Positions 16,066 to 24,768 of a DNA stretch of 64,000 nucleotides are shown in pieces. How positions within the stretch are numbered: position 1 is the stretch's first letter; the number at the start of each line of letters is the position of its first letter. The position numbers were made by a program, and so were the translations under genes. The DNA lies in the NCBI RefSeq assembly GCF_000496695.1, contig NZ_BAUJ01000009.1, forward strand, positions 1 to 64,000, read 5' to 3'. Below the pieces are notes generated by a model, which saw only the letters and a list, made by a program, of their open reading frames with translations, made no database searches and had not been told where the DNA came from. The stretch comes from Vibrio halioticoli NBRC 102217. GTDB lineage: Bacteria > Pseudomonadota > Gammaproteobacteria > Enterobacterales > Vibrionaceae.

Positions 16066-16554
16066 TTATAAGAAGTGGAATGTTGCGTTGAGCGTGTAAG
16101 AATCCACGTTGCCGCCGCTGACTTCAAAGTTTTGGTAACCCGCACCTACTGAAATCATGTCGATAACAAAGTATTCAACGCCCACACCGTACATCAAATC
16201 GTAACCATCATCGTCTTGTGCGCCTGCTTTGCCACTCAAGTCGTAACGGTGAGCACCTAAACGTCCATATAGGTGTACTGGGCCTAAATCGATGCTTGGT
16301 TTAATGCCTGCGTAAAACGATTGGAAATCGTATGTTTCAGGGCCTACATCAAATGAACCCAGTTTCCAGTAACCTGCTTCTACGCCGATAATAGGTAAAA
16401 TACCTGTACCTACATGGAAACCAAAGGTAGAGGTTTTATCGCTTTTAAAAGAAGACTGACCTACAGAGCCACCTGCATACAACCAAGAATCTGCTGCTGC
16501 CATTGAAGAAACGCCCATTAAGGCTATCGCAAGAGCATATTTACCGTACTTCAT
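16066..16554 (-). CDS. Small outer-membrane beta-barrel protein, OmpA-like fold
   Basis: A 162-residue protein with a Sec signal peptide cleaved after SSMAAA. The mature chain alternates hydrophobic and polar residues in eight probable strands (for instance WLYAGGSVGQS, FGFHVGTGILPIIGVEAGYW, VHLYGRLGAHRYDLSG, YGVGVEYFVIDMISVGAGYQ) and ends in Phe-His-Phe-Leu, a C-terminal aromatic pattern used by the barrel assembly machinery. Length and pattern fit the eight-stranded OmpA/OmpX-type barrels. There is no periplasmic domain. It has its own terminator and sits 74 bases downstream of the upstream edge of hrpA, on the same strand. Role unknown. Confidence 0.82.
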   Translation of the reverse strand: MKYGKYALAIALMGVSSMAAADSWLYAGGSVGQSSFKSDKTSTFGFHVGTGILPIIGVEAGYWKLGSFDVGPETYDFQSFYAGIKPSIDLGPVHLYGRLGAHRYDLSGKAGAQDDDGYDLMYGVGVEYFVIDMISVGAGYQNFEVSGGNVDSYTLNATFHFL

Positions 16555-16628
16555 TCTAACTTCCTGTTTTGTTAGTGCTTTTGAATCATATTATTATGTA
16601 TCACAAATTGGATATTCGCAGTAAAGAT

Positions 16629-19600
16629 TTACACATTTTCAATCGCATTACGAATACGTTTATCCGAAATTGGATAAGGTGTACCCAATTGCTGCGCGAA
16701 AAAGCTCACTCTAAGCTCCTGCAACATCCAGTGAATTTCTTTAACCGAATCTGGCACTGCCGTACCTTTCGGGATTTTGTTTTTCAATTCTTGATATTCG
16801 CGCGCCACTGTTTCAATTTTTAACAGTTGTAATCGGTCGCGATTAGGATCAATCGGCAGTTTTTCCATGCGTCTTTCGATTGCTTTCATATAGCGTAGGA
16901 TATCCGGCAGTTTCTTCCAACCGCAATCGGTGGCAAAGCCCTTATATATCAAGCCTTCAACTTGCGCTTTAATATCAGAAAGAGCAAACGCCATACTTAA
17001 ATCAACGCGGCCTTTGAGCTTCTTATTGATATTAAAGGCTGTGGTCAGAATCGTCTCCACTTGTTGCGCAATATGCACCACAGTATCACCCAACTCGGCG
17101 CGTACATGCTCTTTCAACGCTTCAAATTGCTCAGGTTGCCATACTAGACCGCCCTGCTCTTCGATGAGTTTGTCGACGCCACAGGCAATACAATCATCAA
17201 TCAGATCAAGTACTTTTCCATAAGGGTTAAAGTACAAGCCAAGTTTAGATTTATTCGGCAAGTTCTGATGCAGATACTTGATCGGCGACGGCACGTTTAG
17301 CAAAACCAAACGGCGCTGACCGGCGCGCATCGCTTGTTGCTGTTCAAACTCAGTTTCAAACAGTTTTATCTCAACACTTTGCTTGGCATCCACAATCGCA
17401 GGATAGGCTTTGACTTGATAGCCACCGCGTTTTTGCTCGTACACTTTCGGGATTTCGCCAAAGCTCCACGTATGCAGATCTTTTTGTTCAATATCGTCAT
17501 CCGCAACTTTAGATAAGGTTTGCTGAACCTTATCTTTTAGGCTGTCTTTAAGCTCATACAGATCGGCGTGTTCTTTGAGCTTACGATTGCGATGATCCAC
17601 CGCGCGGAACGTCACTTTTAAGTGATCAGGAATTTGCTCGAGCTTCCAATCATCACGCACCACTTCCACACCCGTCATGCGGCGAAGCTCTTTTTCTAAA
17701 CTGTCCAGTAGCGGCGCTTCTAACGGCGTCACTCTAGACAAGAAAGCATCGGCGTAGTTTGGCGCAGGCACAAAGTTTCGACGCAATGTTTTAGGCAGTG
17801 ATTTAATTAACGCCACCACCAATTCATGACGCAAACCCGGTATTTGCCAATCAAAACCTTGTGGCTGGATTTGGTTTAACACGGGCAATGGAATGTGCAC
17901 TGTGACACCGTCACTATCATCACCGGGTTCAAATTGGTAACTGAGCTTAAGTTTGACGCCGTTTTGGTGCCAAAAGTTAGGATAATCCAACTCTGTGACA
18001 TGCGAAGCATCGCCTCTAAACAGCATCTCTTTTTCAAAGTTAAGTAACTCAGGAGAGGTTTTGCGCTGTTTGTTCCACCACGAATCAAAATGACGACCTG
18101 AAATAGCCTCAGTAGAGACACGTTGATCGTAAAAATCAAACAGCTCATCGTCATCCACCAAAATGTCACGGCGACGAGACTTGTGCTCAAGCTCTTCCAC
18201 TTCTAGCAATAATTTACGGTTTTGCTTAAAGAAAGTGTGTTTTGTTTCCCAATCACCCTCTACCATCGCTGAGCGAATAAAGATTTCGCGACACAGCACA
18301 GGCTCTATGAGCCCATAATTAACGGTACGTTTTGGAATAATTGGGATTCCGTATAACGTCACTTTCTCATGCGCTTGTACAGCCGCTTGTTTCTTCGACC
18401 AATGCGGTTCGCTGTACGAGCGTTTAATCAGGTGCTTAGCCAGAGGCTCAATCCATTCTGGTTGGATTTTTGCCACGATGCGCCCCCAAAGACGTGACGT
18501 TTCCACCAGCTCGGCGGTCATCACCCATTTAGGTTGCTTCTTAAATAAACCAGATGCTGGGAAGATATGAAAACGTGCGTTTCGCGCACCTTGATATTCA
18601 TTCTTCTCTTGGTCTTTCATACCAATGTGCGACAACATGCCACTAAGCAGTGCACAGTGCACCGCTTCGTAATCGGCTGGGTTTTGGTTGACTTGAATAT
18701 TCAGCTCACGCAAAGACTGGCTGAGTTGAAAATACAAATCTTGCCACTCACGGACTCGTAAGTAATTTAGGTAGTCTTGCTTACATTGGCGTCGAAACTG
18801 GTTACTTGAAAGCTCACTTTGCTCAGTTTTAATGTAATCCCATAAATTCACAAAGCTGATAAAATCTGAGTCTTTATCAAAGAACCGACGATGTTTTTCA
18901 TCCGATGCTTGCTGTTTATCACTTGGGCGCTCTCTTGGGTCTTGAATAGACAATGCCGAGGCAATAATCATCACCTCTTTAGCACAGCCCAAACGAGGCG
19001 CTTCAATCACCATTCGACCTAAGCGTGGATCGATCGGCAGTCTTGAGAGTTTGCGGCCAATATCGGTAAGGCGTTTACGTGCATCTTTAGCGTTGGCATT
19101 AATTGCACCAAGCTCTTCTAACAGGCGCACACCATCTTGAATGTTGCGACGATCGGGCTTTTCTACAAATGGGAATGCTTCGATATCCCCCAGCCCCAAG
19201 GCGGTCATTTGCAAAATAACCGACGCTAAGTTGGTTCTTAAAATCTCAGGGTCGGTAAATTCAGGACGAGATAAGAAATCCTCTTCTGAATACAATCGAA
19301 TACAGATACCTTCTGCCACACGACCACAACGACCTTTACGCTGATTGGCGCTGGCTTGTGAAACAGGCTCAATAGGCAGGCGTTGCACCTTAGTGCGGTA
19401 CGAATAGCGGCTAATACGCGCCGTACCGGGATCGATAACATAACGAATCCCCGGCACAGTCAGTGACGTTTCAGCTACGTTGGTGGCCAGTACTATGCGA
19501 CGCCCAGTGTGCGATTGAAAGATGCGATTTTGTTCTGATGATGACAATCGCGCGTACAAAGGAACAATCTCAGTGCCTCTTAAATTACGCTTAGAAAGTG

Positions 19601-20534
19601 CATCAGCGGTATCACGAATTTCGCGCTCACCATTCATGAAGATAAGGATATCCCCTAATCCTTCGTCACATAGCTCGTCTACCGCTTGGAAAATACCTTC
19701 CATTTGGTCGTGATCGTCATCATCGTCACCTGAAAGTGGACGATAGCGCGTATCTACCGGATAAGTACGTCCCGACACTTCGATGATCGGTGCGTTATTA
19801 AAGTGTTTAGAAAAGCGTTCTGGATCGATCGTGGCCGAAGTAATAATGACTTTTAAATCAGGACGTTTTGGCAAAATATTGCGCAAGTAACCCAAGATAA
19901 AGTCGATATTGAGACTGCGTTCGTGCGCTTCATCGATAATGATAGTGTCGTACTGGTTTAGATAACGGTCATGCTGGATCTCAGCCAACAAGATACCGTC
20001 AGTCATCAGTTTAATTTGCGTGTTTTCAGAAATTTTGTCGTTAAAACGAACCTTATACCCCACAAACTCACCCAATTGGGTTTCCATCTCTTCAGCGATA
20101 CGTGACGCAACAGATCGCGCAGCTAATCGTCTTGGCTGCGTGTGACCAATCAAGCCCGTTTTACCACGGCCTAATTCAGCACAAATTTTCGGGATCTGCG
20201 TTGTTTTACCTGAACCTGTTTCACCGGCAATAATCACCACTTGGTTGTCGGTTATTGCGTCGGCGATATCATCACGCATTTGGCTGACAGGTAAAATTTC
20301 TGGGTATTCGATGGTTGGCGTATTCGTTTGACGCGCCTGCACTGTCATCATTGATTTGGCAATGTCTAAGGCTATTTCATCGAATACGGCGTTTTTCGCG
20401 CTCTCTTTTTTGATGCGACTGGCACCTTGGATGCGTTTAGAGAGGCGGAAGCGATCCTTAATCATGCACTCTTTTAGCGCTGATTTTAAAGAAGATGCTG
20501 TGTTTGTCTGTTTTTGAGGATGAGATTGGGTCAA
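16629..20534 (-). CDS. hrpA: ATP-dependent RNA helicase HrpA
   Basis: A 1301-residue DEAH-box helicase, almost the length of E. coli HrpA. The N-terminal helicase core shows Walker A GETGSGKTTQ from 104, DEAH at 201-204, motif III SAT at 233-235, and motif VI QRKGRCGR near residue 390. This is followed by the winged-helix and ratchet domains and by the long C-terminal DUF3418 part that is special to HrpA. HrpA is linked with mRNA processing and with rescue of collided ribosomes. The gene is complete with no frame disruption. It is a single unit read on the minus strand, flanked upstream by the MipA-type gene's terminator. Confidence 0.96.
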   Translation of the reverse strand: MTQSHPQKQTNTASSLKSALKECMIKDRFRLSKRIQGASRIKKESAKNAVFDEIALDIAKSMMTVQARQTNTPTIEYPEILPVSQMRDDIADAITDNQVVIIAGETGSGKTTQIPKICAELGRGKTGLIGHTQPRRLAARSVASRIAEEMETQLGEFVGYKVRFNDKISENTQIKLMTDGILLAEIQHDRYLNQYDTIIIDEAHERSLNIDFILGYLRNILPKRPDLKVIITSATIDPERFSKHFNNAPIIEVSGRTYPVDTRYRPLSGDDDDDHDQMEGIFQAVDELCDEGLGDILIFMNGEREIRDTADALSKRNLRGTEIVPLYARLSSSEQNRIFQSHTGRRIVLATNVAETSLTVPGIRYVIDPGTARISRYSYRTKVQRLPIEPVSQASANQRKGRCGRVAEGICIRLYSEEDFLSRPEFTDPEILRTNLASVILQMTALGLGDIEAFPFVEKPDRRNIQDGVRLLEELGAINANAKDARKRLTDIGRKLSRLPIDPRLGRMVIEAPRLGCAKEVMIIASALSIQDPRERPSDKQQASDEKHRRFFDKDSDFISFVNLWDYIKTEQSELSSNQFRRQCKQDYLNYLRVREWQDLYFQLSQSLRELNIQVNQNPADYEAVHCALLSGMLSHIGMKDQEKNEYQGARNARFHIFPASGLFKKQPKWVMTAELVETSRLWGRIVAKIQPEWIEPLAKHLIKRSYSEPHWSKKQAAVQAHEKVTLYGIPIIPKRTVNYGLIEPVLCREIFIRSAMVEGDWETKHTFFKQNRKLLLEVEELEHKSRRRDILVDDDELFDFYDQRVSTEAISGRHFDSWWNKQRKTSPELLNFEKEMLFRGDASHVTELDYPNFWHQNGVKLKLSYQFEPGDDSDGVTVHIPLPVLNQIQPQGFDWQIPGLRHELVVALIKSLPKTLRRNFVPAPNYADAFLSRVTPLEAPLLDSLEKELRRMTGVEVVRDDWKLEQIPDHLKVTFRAVDHRNRKLKEHADLYELKDSLKDKVQQTLSKVADDDIEQKDLHTWSFGEIPKVYEQKRGGYQVKAYPAIVDAKQSVEIKLFETEFEQQQAMRAGQRRLVLLNVPSPIKYLHQNLPNKSKLGLYFNPYGKVLDLIDDCIACGVDKLIEEQGGLVWQPEQFEALKEHVRAELGDTVVHIAQQVETILTTAFNINKKLKGRVDLSMAFALSDIKAQVEGLIYKGFATDCGWKKLPDILRYMKAIERRMEKLPIDPNRDRLQLLKIETVAREYQELKNKIPKGTAVPDSVKEIHWMLQELRVSFFAQQLGTPYPISDKRIRNAIENV

Positions 20535-20592
20535 AACAATTCCGAACTGATAACTGTGAAAGGTAGAACTGAGTAAATTGTATCACAACAAG

Positions 20593-20627
20593 CATAAAAA
20601 AAGCGTAGGCCATTTAACCTACGCTTT
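20593..20627 (-). terminator. Rho-independent terminator after the MipA-type gene
   Basis: On the minus strand, stem AAAGCGTAGG/CCTACGCTTT (20600-20609 with 20618-20627) and an eight-base loop are followed by a T tract read from 20600 down to 20596. It lies 20 bases beyond the MipA-type stop. Confidence 0.9.
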
Positions 20628-20646
20628 GATTCACGCTTTAGAACGA

Positions 20647-22026
20647 TTAAAAATCGAACTGCACATAGACAGAGTTGTAATTACTGCCGCCTTTTATACG
20701 CCCATACTGGGAAGATTTTTCAAAAATCGCGGAACGGTGATGTATGGAGTACCCAAGCCAGACGTTATCCATAGAGCGTGCGTTAAATAGCGAACCTAAA
20801 TTCGCATCCAAAGAAAAGTCTAAATAATTGAGGAAATTATTTGGCTCATACCCTTTATCATCAAATTCGTTTTGTTCTAAAGAATTGATTTTAGAGGTAT
20901 ACGACATACCCTCGGCGATACCAATACGCCAGTCAAATGGCCAAGTAACCGTATAATACGCCTTAATGGCTAAAACATATTCTTGGCTAGAAGCTTGGTC
21001 AGCATGACTCCAATGCCAAGCAAAACCTGGGGTTAGATAAATATCTAAAGGTAAGCCAAATAAATTATCGGTTAAGGGATAACCATAAAATAGACTGGTT
21101 AACTGACTGTTGTAAGGATCATCTTCAATATCGCCACTGATAATATCCCCTAGGTTAGAGGGCGTCCCCCAACCATGGGCAATTCGTAAATACGGTTTAT
21201 TGGATAGATGAGACTTGCGCTCTTTGTCTGGATCATTGAAAAAGCCGACACCCAAGTAATATTCCGTCTGTATCTGTTCATCAATGAGTGAGGTACTGCG
21301 TGCATTGCTATCTAAAATCTGCGCATTGACTGCGCCTAATAAATAAAGATTCGACACCACATGATAATAACCTCTTATCCCAACAAAGGTATCGACACCA
21401 GCATCAATATCTTGGGTGTTTAACGCATAATAATAGGTATTGAAATCGCTGCTTTTAAAACGTAATGAAGCGTGAGGCTCAAGGGTTAGACCACCAAATT
21501 TGTAGTTCGCCTCCGCGCCGAGCGTGGTATACCAGTAGCCATCGGTATCAGACATAGCTTCGGTATAAGCAAACCACTGCTCGTTAAACTGATACTCGGC
21601 TCGCAAACCCAAATCTAGGGTATCTGCGCCGTATTTATTTTGAATTTCTGCTGGAATATCGACAAAGCGAATACGCCCTAGCACCGATACATTCCAAGGG
21701 CTTTGTTCTGGATTATATAAATACGCCCCCATGGTCAATCCCTTTACATAGACATACTCATTTTCAAAATAAAGCATTGGGATAAAAGTGCTAACTCGCT
21801 CGGAATCTTCAAGGTCGAGATCGTTCACATAAGGAATAGACGCTGAGCGCACCACGCCCGCCAACCCCCAAGTTTGCTCTGGATGACGCTCGGAGTCGCT
21901 TAATTCAGTGATAGAAGATTGAGACGCTTCTAAAGGTTGTGTCGCTGCATTCTCTTCTGCCATCACATTTGGCGATAATCCAACGAACATAGATGCACTA
22001 ATCAGCGCTGGTTTGACTGTATTCAT
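20647..22026 (-). CDS. MipA/OmpV family outer-membrane protein with extra C-terminal barrel domain
   Basis: A 459-residue protein with a signal peptide cleaved near VMAEE. Residues about 45-285 carry the MipA/OmpV pattern: WGLAGVVRSASIPYV, then IPMLYFENEYVYVKG, TLDLGLRAEYQF and the closing YLGVGF. The usual family length is near 250, so about 170 residues are additional. This second part (DKERKSHLSNKPYLRIAHGW to the end) has its own strand pattern and ends with VWLGYSIHHRSAIF...GGSNYNSVYVQFDF. The pairing of a His and a Ser in HHRSAIF inside a barrel, and the C-terminal Phe, recall lipid A deacylase PagL. ATG 22026 has AGGACTCT upstream; the longer in-frame start at 22143 gives a non-signal N-terminus and is rejected. 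Confidence 0.7.
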   Translation of the reverse strand: MNTVKPALISASMFVGLSPNVMAEENAATQPLEASQSSITELSDSERHPEQTWGLAGVVRSASIPYVNDLDLEDSERVSTFIPMLYFENEYVYVKGLTMGAYLYNPEQSPWNVSVLGRIRFVDIPAEIQNKYGADTLDLGLRAEYQFNEQWFAYTEAMSDTDGYWYTTLGAEANYKFGGLTLEPHASLRFKSSDFNTYYYALNTQDIDAGVDTFVGIRGYYHVVSNLYLLGAVNAQILDSNARSTSLIDEQIQTEYYLGVGFFNDPDKERKSHLSNKPYLRIAHGWGTPSNLGDIISGDIEDDPYNSQLTSLFYGYPLTDNLFGLPLDIYLTPGFAWHWSHADQASSQEYVLAIKAYYTVTWPFDWRIGIAEGMSYTSKINSLEQNEFDDKGYEPNNFLNYLDFSLDANLGSLFNARSMDNVWLGYSIHHRSAIFEKSSQYGRIKGGSNYNSVYVQFDF

Positions 22027-22124
22027 AGAGTCCTTTCTATACAAATAACAATAATTTAAAAAATCACTATTAATTATAGAGTTACATCTACAAAACGCGT
22101 GAGAATTACCATAACTTTTTGGCG

Positions 22125-22856
22125 CTAACTCAAACCCTGCCAAATAGCATAGCTACCACTCACTAAACACAATACTAATGATATTCTTCGCATCCACTCT
22201 TTTGATATATAATCAACGGTACGCATCGCCACCCAATAGCCGAGAAAAGCCGCCGGGATCAGGGGTAAAGTTAGCCAAACATGCATTAGGGTAAAGCGTC
22301 CCACAACCGCTAACACCGTTAACGATATCACCGCACTAAACACAAAAAATGCCGACAGATTGCCGCGCAGATTATTTGCCTCTTGGTGTTGCAGTAGCAA
22401 AGCCATTGGCGGCCCACCGATACCTGAGCTCGTCCCCATAAAGCCAGACAAGAAACCGGCAACTAACATGCGTTTGGGCGTAGGCGCAATGCGAAACGGT
22501 AATGCACTGACTAATACCGCAAGCAACACAAATGCACCTAAGCCAATTGAGAGCATACTGGCCGAAACATATAGCAAGATTCCCCCGCCAACAATTGAGC
22601 CCGGAACGCGGCCATATAGGGCTAATTTTAACCCGCCAATACCAATGTTTTTCCGATATTTAAAAGCGGTAATTAAAGAGATAAATAGCCCCACCAAAGA
22701 GATAGGAGCTGGGATATACTCGTGCGAAATATGAAACAACAGAGGTGCTGAGACTATTGCTAAACCAAACCCTATAGTTGTTTGCACAAAAGAGCCCATA
22801 AAGATCAAGAGCATGGCTAATAGGGTTGAACTTTCAAAGACACCTAATTCAGGCAT
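22125..22856 (-). CDS. TSUP family permease (TauE/SafE-like)
   Basis: A 243-residue membrane protein with seven to eight helices. The two family repeats are visible: FVQTTIGFGLAIVSAPLLF near residues 24-42 and FLSGFMGTSSGIGGPPMALL near 136-155, both with the conserved glycine/proline pattern. Family members move sulfite, sulfoacetate or other organosulfur anions across the inner membrane. The ATG at 22856 has GGAG five bases upstream and is preferred over an upstream start at 22880. The gene lies 98 bp upstream of the MipA-type gene on the same strand; there is no sulfur-metabolism gene near to fix the substrate. Confidence 0.88.
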   Translation of the reverse strand: MPELGVFESSTLLAMLLIFMGSFVQTTIGFGLAIVSAPLLFHISHEYIPAPISLVGLFISLITAFKYRKNIGIGGLKLALYGRVPGSIVGGGILLYVSASMLSIGLGAFVLLAVLVSALPFRIAPTPKRMLVAGFLSGFMGTSSGIGGPPMALLLQHQEANNLRGNLSAFFVFSAVISLTVLAVVGRFTLMHVWLTLPLIPAAFLGYWVAMRTVDYISKEWMRRISLVLCLVSGSYAIWQGLS

Positions 22857-22952
22857 TTTTACTCCAAAGTAGTTTTGCAAAATTGAATATTGACTTCATT
22901 GGCCTTAATACTGCATATAATGAACATAGATCACAGAATTAAGGACACATGC

Positions 22953-23402
22953 ATGTTTAATAAAATTCAATCACTGTTTAAAGAATTATTAGACGGTAAT
23001 GACCTAGCCCATCACGCTAAACACCAACCTAAACTGGCTATCGCTGCGCTACTGTGTGAAGTTACCGCAGCCGATCACGAACAAACGCCAGAAGAGTTAT
23101 TAGCAGAGCAAACCATGCTGCACAAATTGCTAGAAATTACCGAAGAAGAAGCGACCGAACTGCTTGCTAACGCTCGTCAACAAGCCGAACAATCTGTCTC
23201 TCTTTACGATTTCACATCGCAATTAAGAGACTTACCAAGAGAGAAGCGCAATCAACTGATCAAAGCCATGTGGACTGTCGCTTATGCTGATGGTGAGCTA
23301 GACCCAATAGAAGAGTCAGTTATACGTAAAGCCGCTGAGCTTATTTATGTTGATCACAAAGACTTTGTGAAAGCCAAATTGGATGTTCAGCAGTCGATGT
23401 AG
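22953..23402 (+). CDS. TerB family protein (tellurite-resistance-like domain)
   Basis: A 149-residue acidic helical protein. Two similar helical halves carry the TerB pattern: LAIAALLCEVTAADHEQTPEE near 28-48 and LIKAMWTVAYADGELDPIEES near 103-123, where the acidic DG-E-LxxxE loop is the metal-binding style signature of TerB-like domains. The ATG at 22953 has AAGGAC ahead; the start 63 bases upstream is unsupported. It is the stand-alone COG4103 type, not part of a terABCDE cluster, so tellurite resistance should not be assumed. It is divergent from the TSUP permease gene. Confidence 0.8.
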   Translation: MFNKIQSLFKELLDGNDLAHHAKHQPKLAIAALLCEVTAADHEQTPEELLAEQTMLHKLLEITEEEATELLANARQQAEQSVSLYDFTSQLRDLPREKRNQLIKAMWTVAYADGELDPIEESVIRKAAELIYVDHKDFVKAKLDVQQSM

Positions 23403-23453
23403 AGTTGAGAGTCGTTACTCTCTAGTCTTTGTTCGCTAGTCACAACTCACAAC

Positions 23454-23984
23454 TCACAACATGGTCAGAGCAAGTTTTGCCAAATTGTAAGCGTCGGTAT
23501 ACCCAGAGTGTTGCCGACCTTCCCATTCGATATTCACCGCATCTTGCGCCGCTCTATGACCAATGCGTTTATCTTTCAAACGATGCTGTATTCGATAAAG
23601 CGTCGCCAAATTTACAAATTCGACGAATGGAAAATCAATGCCTTTTTCTCGGCATTCATTGCGAAAGATAGTGTCATCCCGACCCCAGCTTGCGTAAATT
23701 TTATTCGCACCGCCGAAGTTTTTTATCATTGATTTCATTACCGCTTCTAGCGGTCTGCCTTGCTTTTCTATTTTTCGTGCAGAAATGCCCGTTAATTCGG
23801 TGCAGAATGGCGAAATTTCATCATGTTCAGGCTTTACATAGTATTGGGCGCGTTTGACGATTTCTTGCTTACACAGATCGATTTCAGCTAAGCCAATCTC
23901 TATGATTTCACCCGTTGTTCCCTTTCCGTTTTCATTCCAGCAACACATTTCTAAATCAAAGCAAACAACTCGATTATAGTTCAT
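23454..23984 (-). CDS. DEDDh 3'-5' exonuclease domain protein (KapD-like)
   Basis: A 176-residue single-domain nuclease. Exo I is CFDLEMCCW with Asp 10 and Glu 12, Exo II lies in the segment after ASWGRDDTIF with an Asp near 103, and Exo III is H-x4-D in RQHSGYTDAYNLAKL near 157-171. The CCW-type first motif and the SPFCTELTGISARKI segment resemble the ERI-1/KapD subgroup, which trims RNA ends. The gene converges on the TerB-like gene (52 bases between stops). No partner gene suggests a target. It is a different subgroup from the exonuclease at 47599. Confidence 0.82.
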   Translation of the reverse strand: MNYNRVVCFDLEMCCWNENGKGTTGEIIEIGLAEIDLCKQEIVKRAQYYVKPEHDEISPFCTELTGISARKIEKQGRPLEAVMKSMIKNFGGANKIYASWGRDDTIFRNECREKGIDFPFVEFVNLATLYRIQHRLKDKRIGHRAAQDAVNIEWEGRQHSGYTDAYNLAKLALTML

Positions 23985-24069
23985 TCAATCCTGTTCATTA
24001 ATGGTCAACATTGCCGGTAAGTCTACCTTAAATAGACACATGCAAACTATAAGTAAATTCATTTAAGTA

Positions 24070-24098
24070 CTTGAATTTCTGCTCAAGAACCCACACAT
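24070..24098 (+). promoter_or_regulatory. Possible heat-shock (sigma-32-like) promoter of the DUF2760/Hsp70 operon
   Basis: CTTGAA at 24070-24075 and CCCACACAT at 24090-24098 are separated by 14 bp, resembling the CTTGAA and CCCCAT boxes of RpoH promoters, 38 bases before the DUF2760 start. An alternative housekeeping -10 (TATAAA) occurs at about 24110. CTTGA/TCAAG at 24070-24087 is also an inverted repeat and could be an operator. Confidence 0.4.
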
Positions 24099-24135
24099 TT
24101 AGAGCAATTATAAAATATCCAATGAGACTCTAATC

Positions 24136-24768
24136 ATGATCATCGACCTATCCGTGTTACCGACCACGTTTGATATGCTGCACGCAGGTTTGGCTGCCTC
24201 TAGTGTCGTCCTGCTGGCCGTTGCTATTGCCCGTAAGCCAAAAACCATTGAAAAGATTATAGAAAAACCCGTTGAGAAACGTGTTGAAGTTGAAGTACCC
24301 GTCGAGAAAATTGTTGAAGTTGAGAAGATTGTTGAAGTTGAAAAAGTGGTAGAACGCGTTGTTGAAGTGCAGTCTAAACTAAAGACAGCCTCGACAGATT
24401 CTGCATTACAACTGCTTTCACTTTTACAACAAGAAGCACGTTTAATTGATTTTCTTAAAGAAGACATCTCATCGTTTGCTGATGATGAAGTGGGCGCGGC
24501 GGCTCGCGTTATCCATAGTGGCGGTCAAAAAGTATTAAAAGACTACGTCACACTCTCACCAGTGCGTAGCGAAACCGAAGAAACCACAGTCTCTGTTGCT
24601 GAAGGTTTTGATGCTCAAGAAATTCGTTTGATTGGCAATGTCACAGGAAAAGCGCCATTTACGGGCACGCTTATCCATAAAGGTTGGAAAGCCGACAACA
24701 TTGAACTGCCAAAACTGTCTGAAAACTACAACGCCGCAATCATTGCGCCAGCCGAGGTTGAGCTTTAA
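24136..24768 (+). CDS. DUF2760 domain membrane-anchored protein, partner of two Hsp70s
   Basis: A 210-residue protein. Residues 14-32 form one hydrophobic helix (MLHAGLAASSVVLLAVAIA), so it is probably bitopic with the bulk in the cytosol. Residues 37-78 are a striking run of Val/Glu/Lys repeats (VEKIVEVEKIVEVEK) encoded by an imperfect 18-bp tandem repeat near 24310-24345. Residues about 85-210 are the DUF2760 domain: LQLLSLLQQEARLIDFLKED, then VGAAARVIHSGG and a C-terminal beta-rich part. Its stop overlaps the next start by one base (TAATG), so it is translationally coupled to the Hsp70 at 24768. The fixed order DUF2760-Hsp70-Hsp70 implies a joint task. Inference: a membrane or substrate adaptor for the two chaperones. 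Function is not known. Confidence 0.82.
   Translation: MIIDLSVLPTTFDMLHAGLAASSVVLLAVAIARKPKTIEKIIEKPVEKRVEVEVPVEKIVEVEKIVEVEKVVERVVEVQSKLKTASTDSALQLLSLLQQEARLIDFLKEDISSFADDEVGAAARVIHSGGQKVLKDYVTLSPVRSETEETTVSVAEGFDAQEIRLIGNVTGKAPFTGTLIHKGWKADNIELPKLSENYNAAIIAPAEVEL

Noticed and set aside
22027-22143. Longer start for the MipA-type protein
   Set aside because: The added residues are polar with Cys and give no signal peptide, while ATG 22026 has a ribosome site and a clear signal sequence.
22953-23402. Tellurite resistance cluster
   Set aside because: Only a stand-alone TerB-like protein is present; no terA, terC, terD or terZ genes are nearby.
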